DNA from: Hymenobacter lucidus
Lineage (GTDB): Bacteria; Bacteroidota; Bacteroidia; Cytophagales; Hymenobacteraceae
NCBI RefSeq assembly: GCF_020447265.1
Contig: NZ_JAJADR010000006.1
Coordinates: 1 to 64,000 of the forward strand
Length of the DNA: 64,000 nucleotides
Direction: 5' to 3'
Shown in pieces: positions 40,969 through 48,451 of this stretch; positions within the stretch are counted from its first letter, which is position 1, and every line of letters starts with the position of its first letter. The position numbers were made by a program, and so were the translations under genes. The notes below the pieces were generated by a model. That model made no database searches. It saw only the letters and a list, made by a program, of their open reading frames with translations, and had not been told where the DNA came from.

Positions 40969-42693
40969 CTACCGCCGGAAATACACGTTGAACGTGGAGC
41001 CCACGCCTACCTGGCTTTCGACCGTAATACGGCCCCCGGCGTTTTCCACGATTTTCTTGACCATGTAGAGCCCGATGCCGGTGCCTTCTACGTGGTCGTG
41101 CAGGCGCTGAAACATGGCAAACAGCTTCGGCCCGTCGTGGCTCAGATTCAGGCCCAGGCCGTTGTCCTGCACGCGTAGCACGGCGTAGTCGCCCTCGGTG
41201 CGGCACCAGATGCGCACCCGCGGCGGCCGGTCCGGCGAGCGGTACTTCAGCGCGTTGCTGAGCAGGTTGTAGATAACGCTACGCAGATTCTTCTCCGAAA
41301 ATGAAATCGTGGGGCAGCTCTGCACGTCCATTTCCAGCGTCGCGCCGGACGACTGCACCATCGGAGCCAGGTCGAGGCACACCTCGGAAATCAGCCGGTC
41401 CAGATCGACGGTGGCGGCCGAGTGGCCGTGTTCCTTCTGCAGCTTGGTGACTTCGGTGAGGTGCTCGATGGTGCGCTTGAAACGGTCTACCGAGTCCTGC
41501 ATCATGTCCATAATCAGCGGCACCTGGTCATTGCCGCCCGCCCCGGCAGCCAGCGGCAGCTCCAGGAGCAGCGCATGCAGCAGGCCTTCGATGTTGCTGA
41601 TAGGCGCTTTTAAGTCGTGCGAGGCGGTGTAGATGAAGTTGTCCAGGTCCACGTTGGCGCGGGTGAGCTGCTCGTTGTTGCGCTGCAGCTCGCGCTGGGC
41701 CTGGTCGATGCGGGCCAGGGCCAGCTTGTGTTCGTGAATATCGGTGTAGGTGCCGATCCACTGAATAATCTCGCCCTGCTCATTGCGCGAGGGCAAGGCC
41801 CGGCCCAGCATCCAGCGGTAGTCACCGGCCGCGTTGCGGATGCGGCACTCTACTTCCAGCGGCTTCTCCGTCTGCAGGCTCATCAGCCAGCGGGCGGTGG
41901 CCGGCGCCAGGTCGTCGGGGTGCAGCAGCGCCCCGAACGAGGCCGGTACGGCCTCGCTCACCTGCTGGCCGGTGTAATCGAACCAGCGCTGGTTGAGGTA
42001 GGTATTGGCGCCCCGGGCGTCGGCCGTCCAGGCAATGTGCGGGATGCCCTCCAGAATCCGGCTGGTTTCGGCGGCGGCCTGCTCCACGGCCCGGCGGGCC
42101 ACTGCTTGGGCGTGCAGCTCCTGGTTTTTGCGGTCAATCAGGGCATTCTGGGCCGCTACCCGGGCCTGTATCACGCTGATTTCGCGCTGGGCCGACACAT
42201 CCGTAACAATAACGGCCAGCGTGGCCGCCTCGTGAAAGTCAAGCACGTTCAGGGCCAACGCGAAGGGCCGCAACAGGCCGGTTTTGCTGCGCAGCGGCAT
42301 TTCGCCCTTGCTCCGGCCGCGCCAGCCGGCCGCCACCAGCGTGGCCCAGTATGGCTGAAACTCGGCGGGCACATACTCGGCAAACGAGGCCCCGATCAGC
42401 TCCTGCAGCGGTGCTTCGAGCAGGCCGGCCAGGCAGGCATTGCAGTAAAGCACGGTAGCATCGGGGCCCAGCAGCAGCGCCCCCTCGTTCATCTGCTCAA
42501 TCAGGGTGCGGTAGCTCTGGTCGGCACCTTCCAGGGTAAAGATGCGTGGGCCCTCGGGGCCCTGAATGGCCAGCGCGTCGACGGCCCCGGTACGCACGGC
42601 CTCAATAATCTCCTCGGCTTCTTCGAGCCGGAAGCGCAGCTCCTCATTTTCGCGGGCCAGTTCGGCCGCGCTTTTTTCGTTTAGCTCACTCAT
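40969..42693 (-). CDS. PAS-domain sensor histidine kinase of the kai operon
   Basis: A 574-residue soluble kinase. A short coiled coil (residues 1-45) leads to a PAS domain (about 60-175; AVDALAIQGPEGPRIFTLEG, then YRTLIEQMNEGALLLGPDA), a second PAS/PAC (about 210-330; TYLNQRWFDYTGQQ, MLGRALP, GTYTDIHEHK), a HisKA domain with phospho-acceptor His359 (TASHDLKAPISN) and an HATPase domain with N box NLLSNALKYRS, G1 VQDNGLGLN and G2 GTGIGLYMVKKI. No membrane segment and no attached receiver. Its ATG overlaps the stop of kaiB2 (ATGA), which places it in the kaiC-kaiB-kaiB operon as the likely output, in the role SasA has in cyanobacteria but without a KaiB-like sensor domain. Confidence 0.92.
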   Translation of the reverse strand: MSELNEKSAAELARENEELRFRLEEAEEIIEAVRTGAVDALAIQGPEGPRIFTLEGADQSYRTLIEQMNEGALLLGPDATVLYCNACLAGLLEAPLQELIGASFAEYVPAEFQPYWATLVAAGWRGRSKGEMPLRSKTGLLRPFALALNVLDFHEAATLAVIVTDVSAQREISVIQARVAAQNALIDRKNQELHAQAVARRAVEQAAAETSRILEGIPHIAWTADARGANTYLNQRWFDYTGQQVSEAVPASFGALLHPDDLAPATARWLMSLQTEKPLEVECRIRNAAGDYRWMLGRALPSRNEQGEIIQWIGTYTDIHEHKLALARIDQAQRELQRNNEQLTRANVDLDNFIYTASHDLKAPISNIEGLLHALLLELPLAAGAGGNDQVPLIMDMMQDSVDRFKRTIEHLTEVTKLQKEHGHSAATVDLDRLISEVCLDLAPMVQSSGATLEMDVQSCPTISFSEKNLRSVIYNLLSNALKYRSPDRPPRVRIWCRTEGDYAVLRVQDNGLGLNLSHDGPKLFAMFQRLHDHVEGTGIGLYMVKKIVENAGGRITVESQVGVGSTFNVYFRR

Positions 42694-43001
42694 GACATGA
42701 GCGGAGTAATACCGAGCGCCTTGAGCACCCGCTCCCGGTCCGACAGGTCGCCCACCAGGCGGCGCACCAGGCCGGGCCGCCGCTTGATGAGCGTGGGCGC
42801 GCCGATGAGCTGCTCGTGCTGGGCCAGCTCGGGCTGCTGGTAAATATCCACAATGAGCAGCTCGTAGCGGCCCTTCAGGTAGAGCTCACAGATTTCCTTG
42901 ATATTGCGCACCGCCCGCGTGGAGTTGGGAGTAGCGCCGGTAATGAACAAATGGAGTACGTATTCGACTTCCTCACCGGCTGGCTCTTGTTGGTCGGCCA
43001 T
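42690..43001 (-). CDS. KaiB-like protein, divergent copy
   Basis: A 103-residue thioredoxin-like KaiB family protein. It keeps the pattern YVLHLFITGATPNSTRAVRNI, LIVDIYQQPELAQHE, GAPTLIKRRPGLVRRLVGDLSDRERVL. Compared with canonical KaiB (LYVAG, DVLKNPQLAEED) it has F-I-T-G and Y-Q-Q-P-E-L, so it differs from the first copy in regions that contact KaiC. It starts directly after the first kaiB (TAG-ATG) and overlaps the kinase start. It may compete with, or act separately from, the canonical copy. Confidence 0.9.
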   Translation of the reverse strand: MADQQEPAGEEVEYVLHLFITGATPNSTRAVRNIKEICELYLKGRYELLIVDIYQQPELAQHEQLIGAPTLIKRRPGLVRRLVGDLSDRERVLKALGITPLMS

Positions 43002-43334
43002 CTAGTGTGAGGCTTTGTAGTCGATGGGCCGGATATCGAGCCCCACCAGCACCCGCTCTTCGTTCGACAGGTCGCCGATAATCTTGCGGATGGGCTCGGG
43101 CACTTTGCGCACCAGCGTCGGGATGGCCAATATTTGGTCACCCTCGGCCAGTTGTGGGTTTTTCAGCAGGTCGATTACTTCCAGCACGTAGCGGCCCGGC
43201 AGGTACTGCTCGCAGTAGCGCTTCAGGTTGGCCAGGGCCGTTACCGATTTGGGCGTCTGGCCCGCTACGTACAGGCGCAGCTCCCAGGATTCTTCCGCCG
43301 CGTTTTCTAGGGGTTGGGGGGCAGTGGTTGTCAT
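43002..43334 (-). CDS. kaiB: KaiB-like protein, canonical copy
   Basis: A 110-residue protein close to cyanobacterial KaiB: LRLYVAGQTPKSVTALANL, VIDLLKNPQLAEGDQILAIP and RKIIGDLSNEERVLVGLDI. The KNPQLAE block and the GDLS block around the fold-switching C-terminal half are all kept. A 20-residue N-terminal extension (MTTTAPQPLENAAEESW) precedes the domain. It starts nine bases after the kaiC stop. In cyanobacteria KaiB binds phosphorylated KaiC and displaces the kinase SasA. Confidence 0.93.
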   Translation of the reverse strand: MTTTAPQPLENAAEESWELRLYVAGQTPKSVTALANLKRYCEQYLPGRYVLEVIDLLKNPQLAEGDQILAIPTLVRKVPEPIRKIIGDLSNEERVLVGLDIRPIDYKASH

Positions 43335-43343
43335 AGCGGGGGG

Positions 43344-45089
43344 TTATAAAGCGCGGGGAGGCTTTTCGGACTGCAGCGGCAGCGGCTGGGCAAACTGCGC
43401 CTTGTTGTGAGCCAGGGTTTTCTGGCGGGCCAGCTCTTCGTCGTTGATCTGGCGCAGCTCCTCCTCTACCGATTCAAATTCGGTACGCAGGTTGCCGATA
43501 GTGGCTTCCAGCACGCGGCGGCGGCGCTCCAGCTCCCGGTCTTTGCGCTCCTGCTCCTGCTGAGCGGCCAGCGTCTGGGCCTGTTCGTGCAGCTGCTGGG
43601 TGAGGCGGCCGGCTCCGGTCACGATGCCGGCGGGCCCGATGACCACGTCCAGCAGCTGAATACCCTGGTCGGTGACCAGGAACTCGCGCACCTTGTTGGA
43701 GTGGCTCATCCCGCGCGACTTCAGGATGCTCAGGCCCCGATTTCGCTCCCCGATGCCTTCCAGGTCGCGCACGCTGATCCAGGTATCGACCAGCGACGAG
43801 ACGCCTTCCTCGGTCATTTCCTGCTGAATGTTGCGGCCACTGACCAGAGAGGTAAACAGGGCCGTGATGTTGTTGACTTTCAGAAAGTCGATAAGGCGGA
43901 TGAGCATGCTTTTCACCTCGCTCAGGTTGCCCACCGAAATCAGGTTGCTGATCGGGTCGATGATGACGGCATCGGGCTTATAATCGCCAATAATCTTGTG
44001 AATCGTGACCAGGTGGCGCTCCAAGCCGTTGAGCGTGGGCCGGGCCGCCTCGATGCGCAGCAGCCCATTGGCCACGTACGAGGCCAGCTCGATATTGACC
44101 GAGTGCATGTTGCGCACCAGCTGTTGCGGCGACTCTTCGAAGGCCAGAAACAGGCAGCGCCGGCCCGTACGGCATACTTCGGCGGCAAAGGTGGCGGCCA
44201 GCGTGGTTTTGGCCGTACCGGCCGTACCCGTAATGAGCACGCTGCTGCCCTGGTAGAAGCCGCGCCGCCCGAACATCTCGTCCAGGGCTGGAATGCCCGA
44301 CGAGACGATGTCGTTCGACACCGCGTGGTTGAGCTGCAATGAGGTGACGGGCAGCACCGAAATGCCGTCCTCGGTAATCAGGTAGGGATATTCGTTGGTG
44401 CCGTGGGTGCTGCCCCGGTACTTCACGATGCGCAGCCGCCGGGTGGTAATCTGGTCAATGACGCGGTTGTCGAGCAGAATCACGCAGTCGGACACGTACT
44501 CTTCCAGGCCCTGGCGCGTGAGGGTGCCCTCGCCCCGCTCGGCGGTAATGACGGTGGTGACGCCCTTGTCCTTAAGCCAGTGAAACAGCCGCCGGATTTC
44601 GGAGCGCAACACCCCCTGGTTGGGAAAGCCCGAAAACAGGGCCTCGATGGTATCGAGCACCACGCGCTTGGCCCCGATGGAGTCGATGGCGTGGCCCAGG
44701 CGGATAAAGAGGCCTTCGAGGTCATATTCGCCGGTTTCCTCAATCTCCGAACGGTCTACGTGCACGTGGTCGAGGCGCAGCTTGCCCTCGGCCTGCAGCC
44801 CGGGCAAGTCGAAGCCCAGGGAGGTGACGTTGGCGGCCAGCTCGGCGGCCGTTTCCTCAAAAGTCATCAGCACGCCCGGCTCGTTGTAGTCCTGAATGCC
44901 GCGCACCAGGAACTCGATGCCCATCAGGGTTTTGCCGCAGCCGGCGCTGCCGCAGACCAGCGTGGGGCGGCCCAGGGGCAGGCCTCCTTCCGTTATTTCG
45001 TCCAGGCCATCAATGCCCGAAGGGGCTTTGGGCAGCTTGGGCAGGGCGGCAGAGGAGCCGGTAGAAGGAGAAGTCGGGTTGTCTTGCAT
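43344..45089 (-). CDS. kaiC: Two-domain KaiC ATPase with coiled-coil tail
   Basis: A 581-residue RecA-like double-ATPase. CI has Walker A GSAGCGKT (47-54) and catalytic Glu78/Glu79. CII has Walker A GTAGTAKT (288-295) and Glu318/Glu319. The autophosphorylation segment reads TEEGVSSLVDT, putting Thr426, Ser431 and Ser432 exactly where Synechococcus KaiC has Thr426, Ser431 and Thr432. Residues about 500-570 form a charged coiled coil rich in Gln, Glu and Arg in place of the short cyanobacterial A-loop tail, as expected without KaiA. Probably hexameric and autophosphorylating. TACCTTGG (45129-45122, minus strand) is a near-consensus -7 box. Confidence 0.95.
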   Translation of the reverse strand: MQDNPTSPSTGSSAALPKLPKAPSGIDGLDEITEGGLPLGRPTLVCGSAGCGKTLMGIEFLVRGIQDYNEPGVLMTFEETAAELAANVTSLGFDLPGLQAEGKLRLDHVHVDRSEIEETGEYDLEGLFIRLGHAIDSIGAKRVVLDTIEALFSGFPNQGVLRSEIRRLFHWLKDKGVTTVITAERGEGTLTRQGLEEYVSDCVILLDNRVIDQITTRRLRIVKYRGSTHGTNEYPYLITEDGISVLPVTSLQLNHAVSNDIVSSGIPALDEMFGRRGFYQGSSVLITGTAGTAKTTLAATFAAEVCRTGRRCLFLAFEESPQQLVRNMHSVNIELASYVANGLLRIEAARPTLNGLERHLVTIHKIIGDYKPDAVIIDPISNLISVGNLSEVKSMLIRLIDFLKVNNITALFTSLVSGRNIQQEMTEEGVSSLVDTWISVRDLEGIGERNRGLSILKSRGMSHSNKVREFLVTDQGIQLLDVVIGPAGIVTGAGRLTQQLHEQAQTLAAQQEQERKDRELERRRRVLEATIGNLRTEFESVEEELRQINDEELARQKTLAHNKAQFAQPLPLQSEKPPRAL

Positions 45090-45295
45090 GCAGCGTTAAT
45101 TTCAGCAAAAGAATGCCGGGTCCAAGGTACGGGGTTTCCGACAGCCAGGATAGATGCAGGGAGGGCAAAAGCGGTACGGCTGAGCTTGCGGGCCGCTTTT
45201 GGGGCCGCCTCACTATAAGCTCAACGGAGAAAAACGAATTTAGACCAAACTCCTGCCCACTATTTCTAAGTTCCCGGCCGGCGGCCCGGCCCGGC

Positions 45296-46396
45296 TCAGC
45301 CCCCGGTTATGGCGCTCAGCGGCACGGGGTGCAGAATCAGAAACACCAGCTCCCGCAGAATTTCCCCGTCGCTCATCGAGCCGCTTTCCACGCCCTTGCT
45401 CTGCAGATCGGCCCGGCGGATAAGGTGAATAATGGCCCGGGTGCGGCCGAAGTCGTACACGCGCATGGCCTGGCTGTACTCCTTCTGGGCGAAGCTGTTC
45501 ATAATGCCTAGCTTTTTGAAGTCGGCGTCGGAGGGGTTGCCGCGCTGGTGCAGCACGAGCAGCTTGGTAAAAAAACCGAAGAGCAGCGTCAGGTTCGGAA
45601 TCAGCGGGTTGGCCTTGGGGTTGGCCTCGAAGTACATCAGGATGCGGTTGGCCTTGAGCACGTCGCGCTGCACCAGGGCCTTCTGCAGCTCGAAGATGTT
45701 GTAGTCTTTGCTGATGCCCACCAGGCGCTGCACCAGCTCCTCATCGATGGACTGGCCGGGCTTAAGGCTGAGCAGCAGCTTATCGATTTCGTTGGTGAGG
45801 CGGCCCAGATCGGTGCCGATGTACTCGGCCAGCATGGCCGTGGCCTGGCCCGTAATCTGCTGCTGCCGGCTGCGCACGAAGCTCGTAATCCAGGCCGGCA
45901 CCTGGTTGTCGTAGATTTTCTTGCTGGTCATCACCACCGCCTTTTCGGCCAGCAGCTTGCCCAGCTTTTTGCGCGCATCCAGGGTTTTGTGCTTGTAGCA
46001 GAACACGAGCACGGTGCTGGTCAGCGGGTTTTTGAGGTAGGCTTCCAGAAACGGGAAGTTCTTTTCCGCCTCCAGGTCGGCCACGGCCTGGGCCTCTTTC
46101 ACAATCACGACGGAACGCTCGGCCATCATCGGAAAGCGCCGGGCCTGGCCCAGAATGCCGGCCACGTCGGTATCCTTGCCGTAGAGCACCACCTGATTGA
46201 AGCCCCGGTCGTGCTCGGGCAGCACGTTCTTTTCCAGGATATCGGCTACCAGATCCACGTAGTACGGCTCCTCGCCCTGCAGAAAATACACGGGCGCATA
46301 CTGCCGCTGGCGCAGCTGGTGCAGAAGTTCGTCGGGGGAGGAAAGCAAGGGTGACGCTGTGAAGTTGTGAAATTGTGAAGTGGGCCGGGCGCACAT
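45296..46396 (-). CDS. holA: DNA polymerase III subunit delta
   Basis: HolA is the clamp-loader subunit that opens the beta clamp. From APVYFLQGEEPYYVDLVADI onward the protein matches the family, with RRFPMMAERSVVIVKEAQ, LSLKPGQSIDEELVQRLVGIS and the C-terminal helical collar. Start choice is unsure. The ATG at 46396 gives MCARPTSQFHNFTASPLLSS, whose SQFHNFT is translated intergenic repeat. A TTG near 46348 (LLSSPDELLHQL) would give the usual N-terminal length. The frame is open further up to 46498 but is not protein-like. Confidence 0.88.
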   Translation of the reverse strand: MCARPTSQFHNFTASPLLSSPDELLHQLRQRQYAPVYFLQGEEPYYVDLVADILEKNVLPEHDRGFNQVVLYGKDTDVAGILGQARRFPMMAERSVVIVKEAQAVADLEAEKNFPFLEAYLKNPLTSTVLVFCYKHKTLDARKKLGKLLAEKAVVMTSKKIYDNQVPAWITSFVRSRQQQITGQATAMLAEYIGTDLGRLTNEIDKLLLSLKPGQSIDEELVQRLVGISKDYNIFELQKALVQRDVLKANRILMYFEANPKANPLIPNLTLLFGFFTKLLVLHQRGNPSDADFKKLGIMNSFAQKEYSQAMRVYDFGRTRAIIHLIRRADLQSKGVESGSMSDGEILRELVFLILHPVPLSAITGG

Positions 46397-46522
46397 CTGC
46401 CCGCCATTCACTATTCGAACCGCAAATGTACCACCGCCCTTTTTACCTTTGTACCTTTCCCGGGAGAGAATAGTGGCTTTGCCCGCTATTGAACTCACAA
46501 CTTCATAACCTCACAACTTCAC
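46359..46522. repeat. Inverted repeat between holA and tyrS starts
   Basis: GTGAAGTTGTGA (46359-46370) has an exact reverse complement TCACAACTTCAC at 46511-46522, and both sides carry extra partial copies (GAAATTGTGAAG; CTTCATAACCTCACAAC). The two arms flank the divergent promoter region and lie immediately beside the holA and tyrS starts. Confidence 0.8.
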
Positions 46523-46525
46523 CTC

Positions 46526-47821
46526 TTGGACTTACTAGAAGAGCTTCGCTGGCGCGGGATGTTTCACGACATGATGCCCGGCACCGATGAGCACCTGCGC
46601 CAAAACGCGCCCATCACCGGCTACATCGGCTTCGACCCCACGGCCTCGTCGCTGCACATCGGCAATCTGGCCACCATCATGCTGCTGGTGCATTTGCAGC
46701 GCGCCGGCCACCGCCCCCTGGCCCTGGTGGGCGGCGCCACCGGCATGATTGGCGACCCCTCGGGCAAGTCGGCCGAGCGTAACCTGCTCGACGAAGAAGC
46801 CCTGCGCCGCAACCAGGCCGGTATTCAGGCCCAGCTGGAGAAGTTTCTGGTCTTCGACGACTCGCCTACCGGTGCCCAAGTGGTCAACAACTACGACTGG
46901 TTCAAGGACTTCGGCTTCCTGCAGTTTCTGCGCGAAGTAGGCAAGCACCTGACGGTAAACTACATGATGGCCAAAGACTCGGTCAAGCGCCGCATCAGCG
47001 GCAACGAAGACTCCGGCGCCGAGGGCCTGAGCTACACCGAGTTCAGCTACCAGCTGCTGCAGGGCTACGACTTCTTCCACCTCTACAAGGAGCTGGGCAC
47101 GACCCTGCAAATGGGCGCCAGTGACCAGTGGGGCAACATCACCACCGGCACCGAGCTGATCCGGCGCATGAGTGGCGGCGAGGGCAAAGCCTACGCCCTC
47201 ACCGGCCAGCTCATCACCAAGGCCGACGGCACCAAGTACGGCAAGAGCGAAACCGGCACCGTGTGGCTCGACCCCACGATGACCTCGCCCTACCAGTTCT
47301 ACCAGTTCTTCCTCAACGCCGCCGACGAAGACGCCCCGCGCCTGATTCGCGTGTTTACGCTACTCTCCCAGCCCGAAATCGAGGCCCTGGAAGCCGAGCA
47401 CCAGGCCGCGCCCCACTTGCGCATCCTGCAGAAAGCCCTGGCCAAAGACGTAACCATCCGGGTGCATTCCGAGGAAGCCTTCGAAGCCGCTTTGGCCGCC
47501 TCTCAGGTGCTGTTTGGCGGCGACCTGGCCAGCCTCAGCGAGGCTACGCTGCTTGATGTATTTGCCGGCGTGCCCCACATTGAAGTCTCGCACGCGCTGC
47601 TCGCCGAGCTGAACGTGGTGAACCTGCTCAGCGAGGCGACCAACGGTGTTATCTTTCCTTCCAAGGGCGAGGCCCGCAAAATGATGCAGAGCGGCGGCGT
47701 GAGCCTAAACCGCCAGAAAGTAGCTCCCGAGCAAATGGCCCTCGACACGCCCCTGCTGCTCGACAAGTACTTCGTGGCCCAGAAAGGCAAGAAGAACTAC
47801 TACCTCATCAAGCTGGTGTAA
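46526..47821 (+). CDS. tyrS: Tyrosyl-tRNA synthetase
   Basis: Class I synthetase of 431 residues. Landmarks are the HIGH motif variant SLHIGNLAT, GDPSGKS, NNYDWF, SYTEFSYQLLQGYDF, GASDQWGN, and the KMSKS loop as GTKYGKSE. The last 65 residues are an S4 RNA-binding domain (GVIFPSKGEARKMMQSGGVS). The start is a TTG at 46526: reading from it gives the family N-terminus (M)DLLEELRWRGMFHDMMPG, whereas the first ATG (46559) would cut it. No Shine-Dalgarno sequence; the arm of an inverted repeat lies three bases upstream. Confidence 0.97.
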   Translation: MDLLEELRWRGMFHDMMPGTDEHLRQNAPITGYIGFDPTASSLHIGNLATIMLLVHLQRAGHRPLALVGGATGMIGDPSGKSAERNLLDEEALRRNQAGIQAQLEKFLVFDDSPTGAQVVNNYDWFKDFGFLQFLREVGKHLTVNYMMAKDSVKRRISGNEDSGAEGLSYTEFSYQLLQGYDFFHLYKELGTTLQMGASDQWGNITTGTELIRRMSGGEGKAYALTGQLITKADGTKYGKSETGTVWLDPTMTSPYQFYQFFLNAADEDAPRLIRVFTLLSQPEIEALEAEHQAAPHLRILQKALAKDVTIRVHSEEAFEAALAASQVLFGGDLASLSEATLLDVFAGVPHIEVSHALLAELNVVNLLSEATNGVIFPSKGEARKMMQSGGVSLNRQKVAPEQMALDTPLLLDKYFVAQKGKKNYYLIKLV

Positions 47822-47846
47822 GCGCCGCCGCTTACCGCCCCTAAAA

Positions 47847-47884
47847 CAAGAAAGGCCCCGCCAAATTTGGCGGGGCCTTTCTTG
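47847..47884. terminator. Perfect 38-bp palindromic terminator
   Basis: CAAGAAAGGCCCCGCCAAA (47847-47865) is followed directly by its exact reverse complement (47866-47884), flanked by A-rich left and T-containing right sides. It ends both tyrS and the convergent histone-like gene. Confidence 0.9.
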
Positions 47885-47934
47885 TTGCTGGCTCAACCGG
47901 CAACCAAGGCCGGTTTCGCTCGCAAATGCAGATA

Positions 47935-48204
47935 CTACTTCTTCTTGGCAGGAGCAGCTTTCTTGGCGGCAGCCGGAGCAGCAGCCTTTTTGGCTGGCGC
48001 AGCTTTGGCAGCACCGGCAGCATCACCAGCAGCGCTGTTCTTGGCGTTCTGCACTTCCGTGCGGATCGTCTGGGCCAGGTTCTTCAGCTCCTGCATACCC
48101 TTGCGTACCCGGGTACCAGCGGCCGAGTTCTGCTTGTCGTAGAACTTCTCGAAATCCGATTCCAGGGAGAGTACGAGGTCTTTCAGTTGGCTATAATTGC
48201 TCAT
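47935..48204 (-). CDS. Histone H1-like (Hc1) DNA-binding protein
   Basis: An 89-residue basic protein. Residues 1-55 are the Bacteroidota Hc1-type helical part (YSQLKDLVLSLESDFEKFYD, GTRVRKGMQELKNLAQTIR). The tail from about 60 is pure Ala/Lys/Pro (AAPAKKAAAPAAAKKAAPAKKK, 22 residues, seen as repeats of AAPAKK), like eukaryotic H1 tails. It should bind DNA non-specifically and compact the nucleoid. ATG at 48204; upstream bases to about 48390 are AT-rich and hold its promoter. Confidence 0.9.
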   Translation of the reverse strand: MSNYSQLKDLVLSLESDFEKFYDKQNSAAGTRVRKGMQELKNLAQTIRTEVQNAKNSAAGDAAGAAKAAPAKKAAAPAAAKKAAPAKKK

Positions 48205-48388
48205 GAGAAAAAGGTTGATTGGTGTGGGTTGATGTTTTTGAACGGCCCTAATATACAGGGATTTCAAATACAAGCAATAGTTATGATTTTTTTTCAAAAC
48301 TGCCCTGACAGCTTTTAAAGCAATGTTTTGACAAAATCAAACCCCGTTTCCAGAATATATATTTACTTGAATATAATAGGAATAATAC

Positions 48389-48426
48389 AAAAACAAAGGG
48401 GCGCTTTCCCTATGAAAAGCGCCCCT
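48389..48426 (-). terminator. Rho-independent terminator after the AOS gene
   Basis: AGGGGCGCTTT (48397-48407) and AAAGCGCCCCT (48416-48426) form a perfect 11-bp stem; the minus strand continues TTGTTTTTG. It closes the oxoamine synthase gene that stops at 48452. Confidence 0.9.
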
Positions 48427-48451
48427 GGCAGTTAGCATCGGCAAAGCCGGC

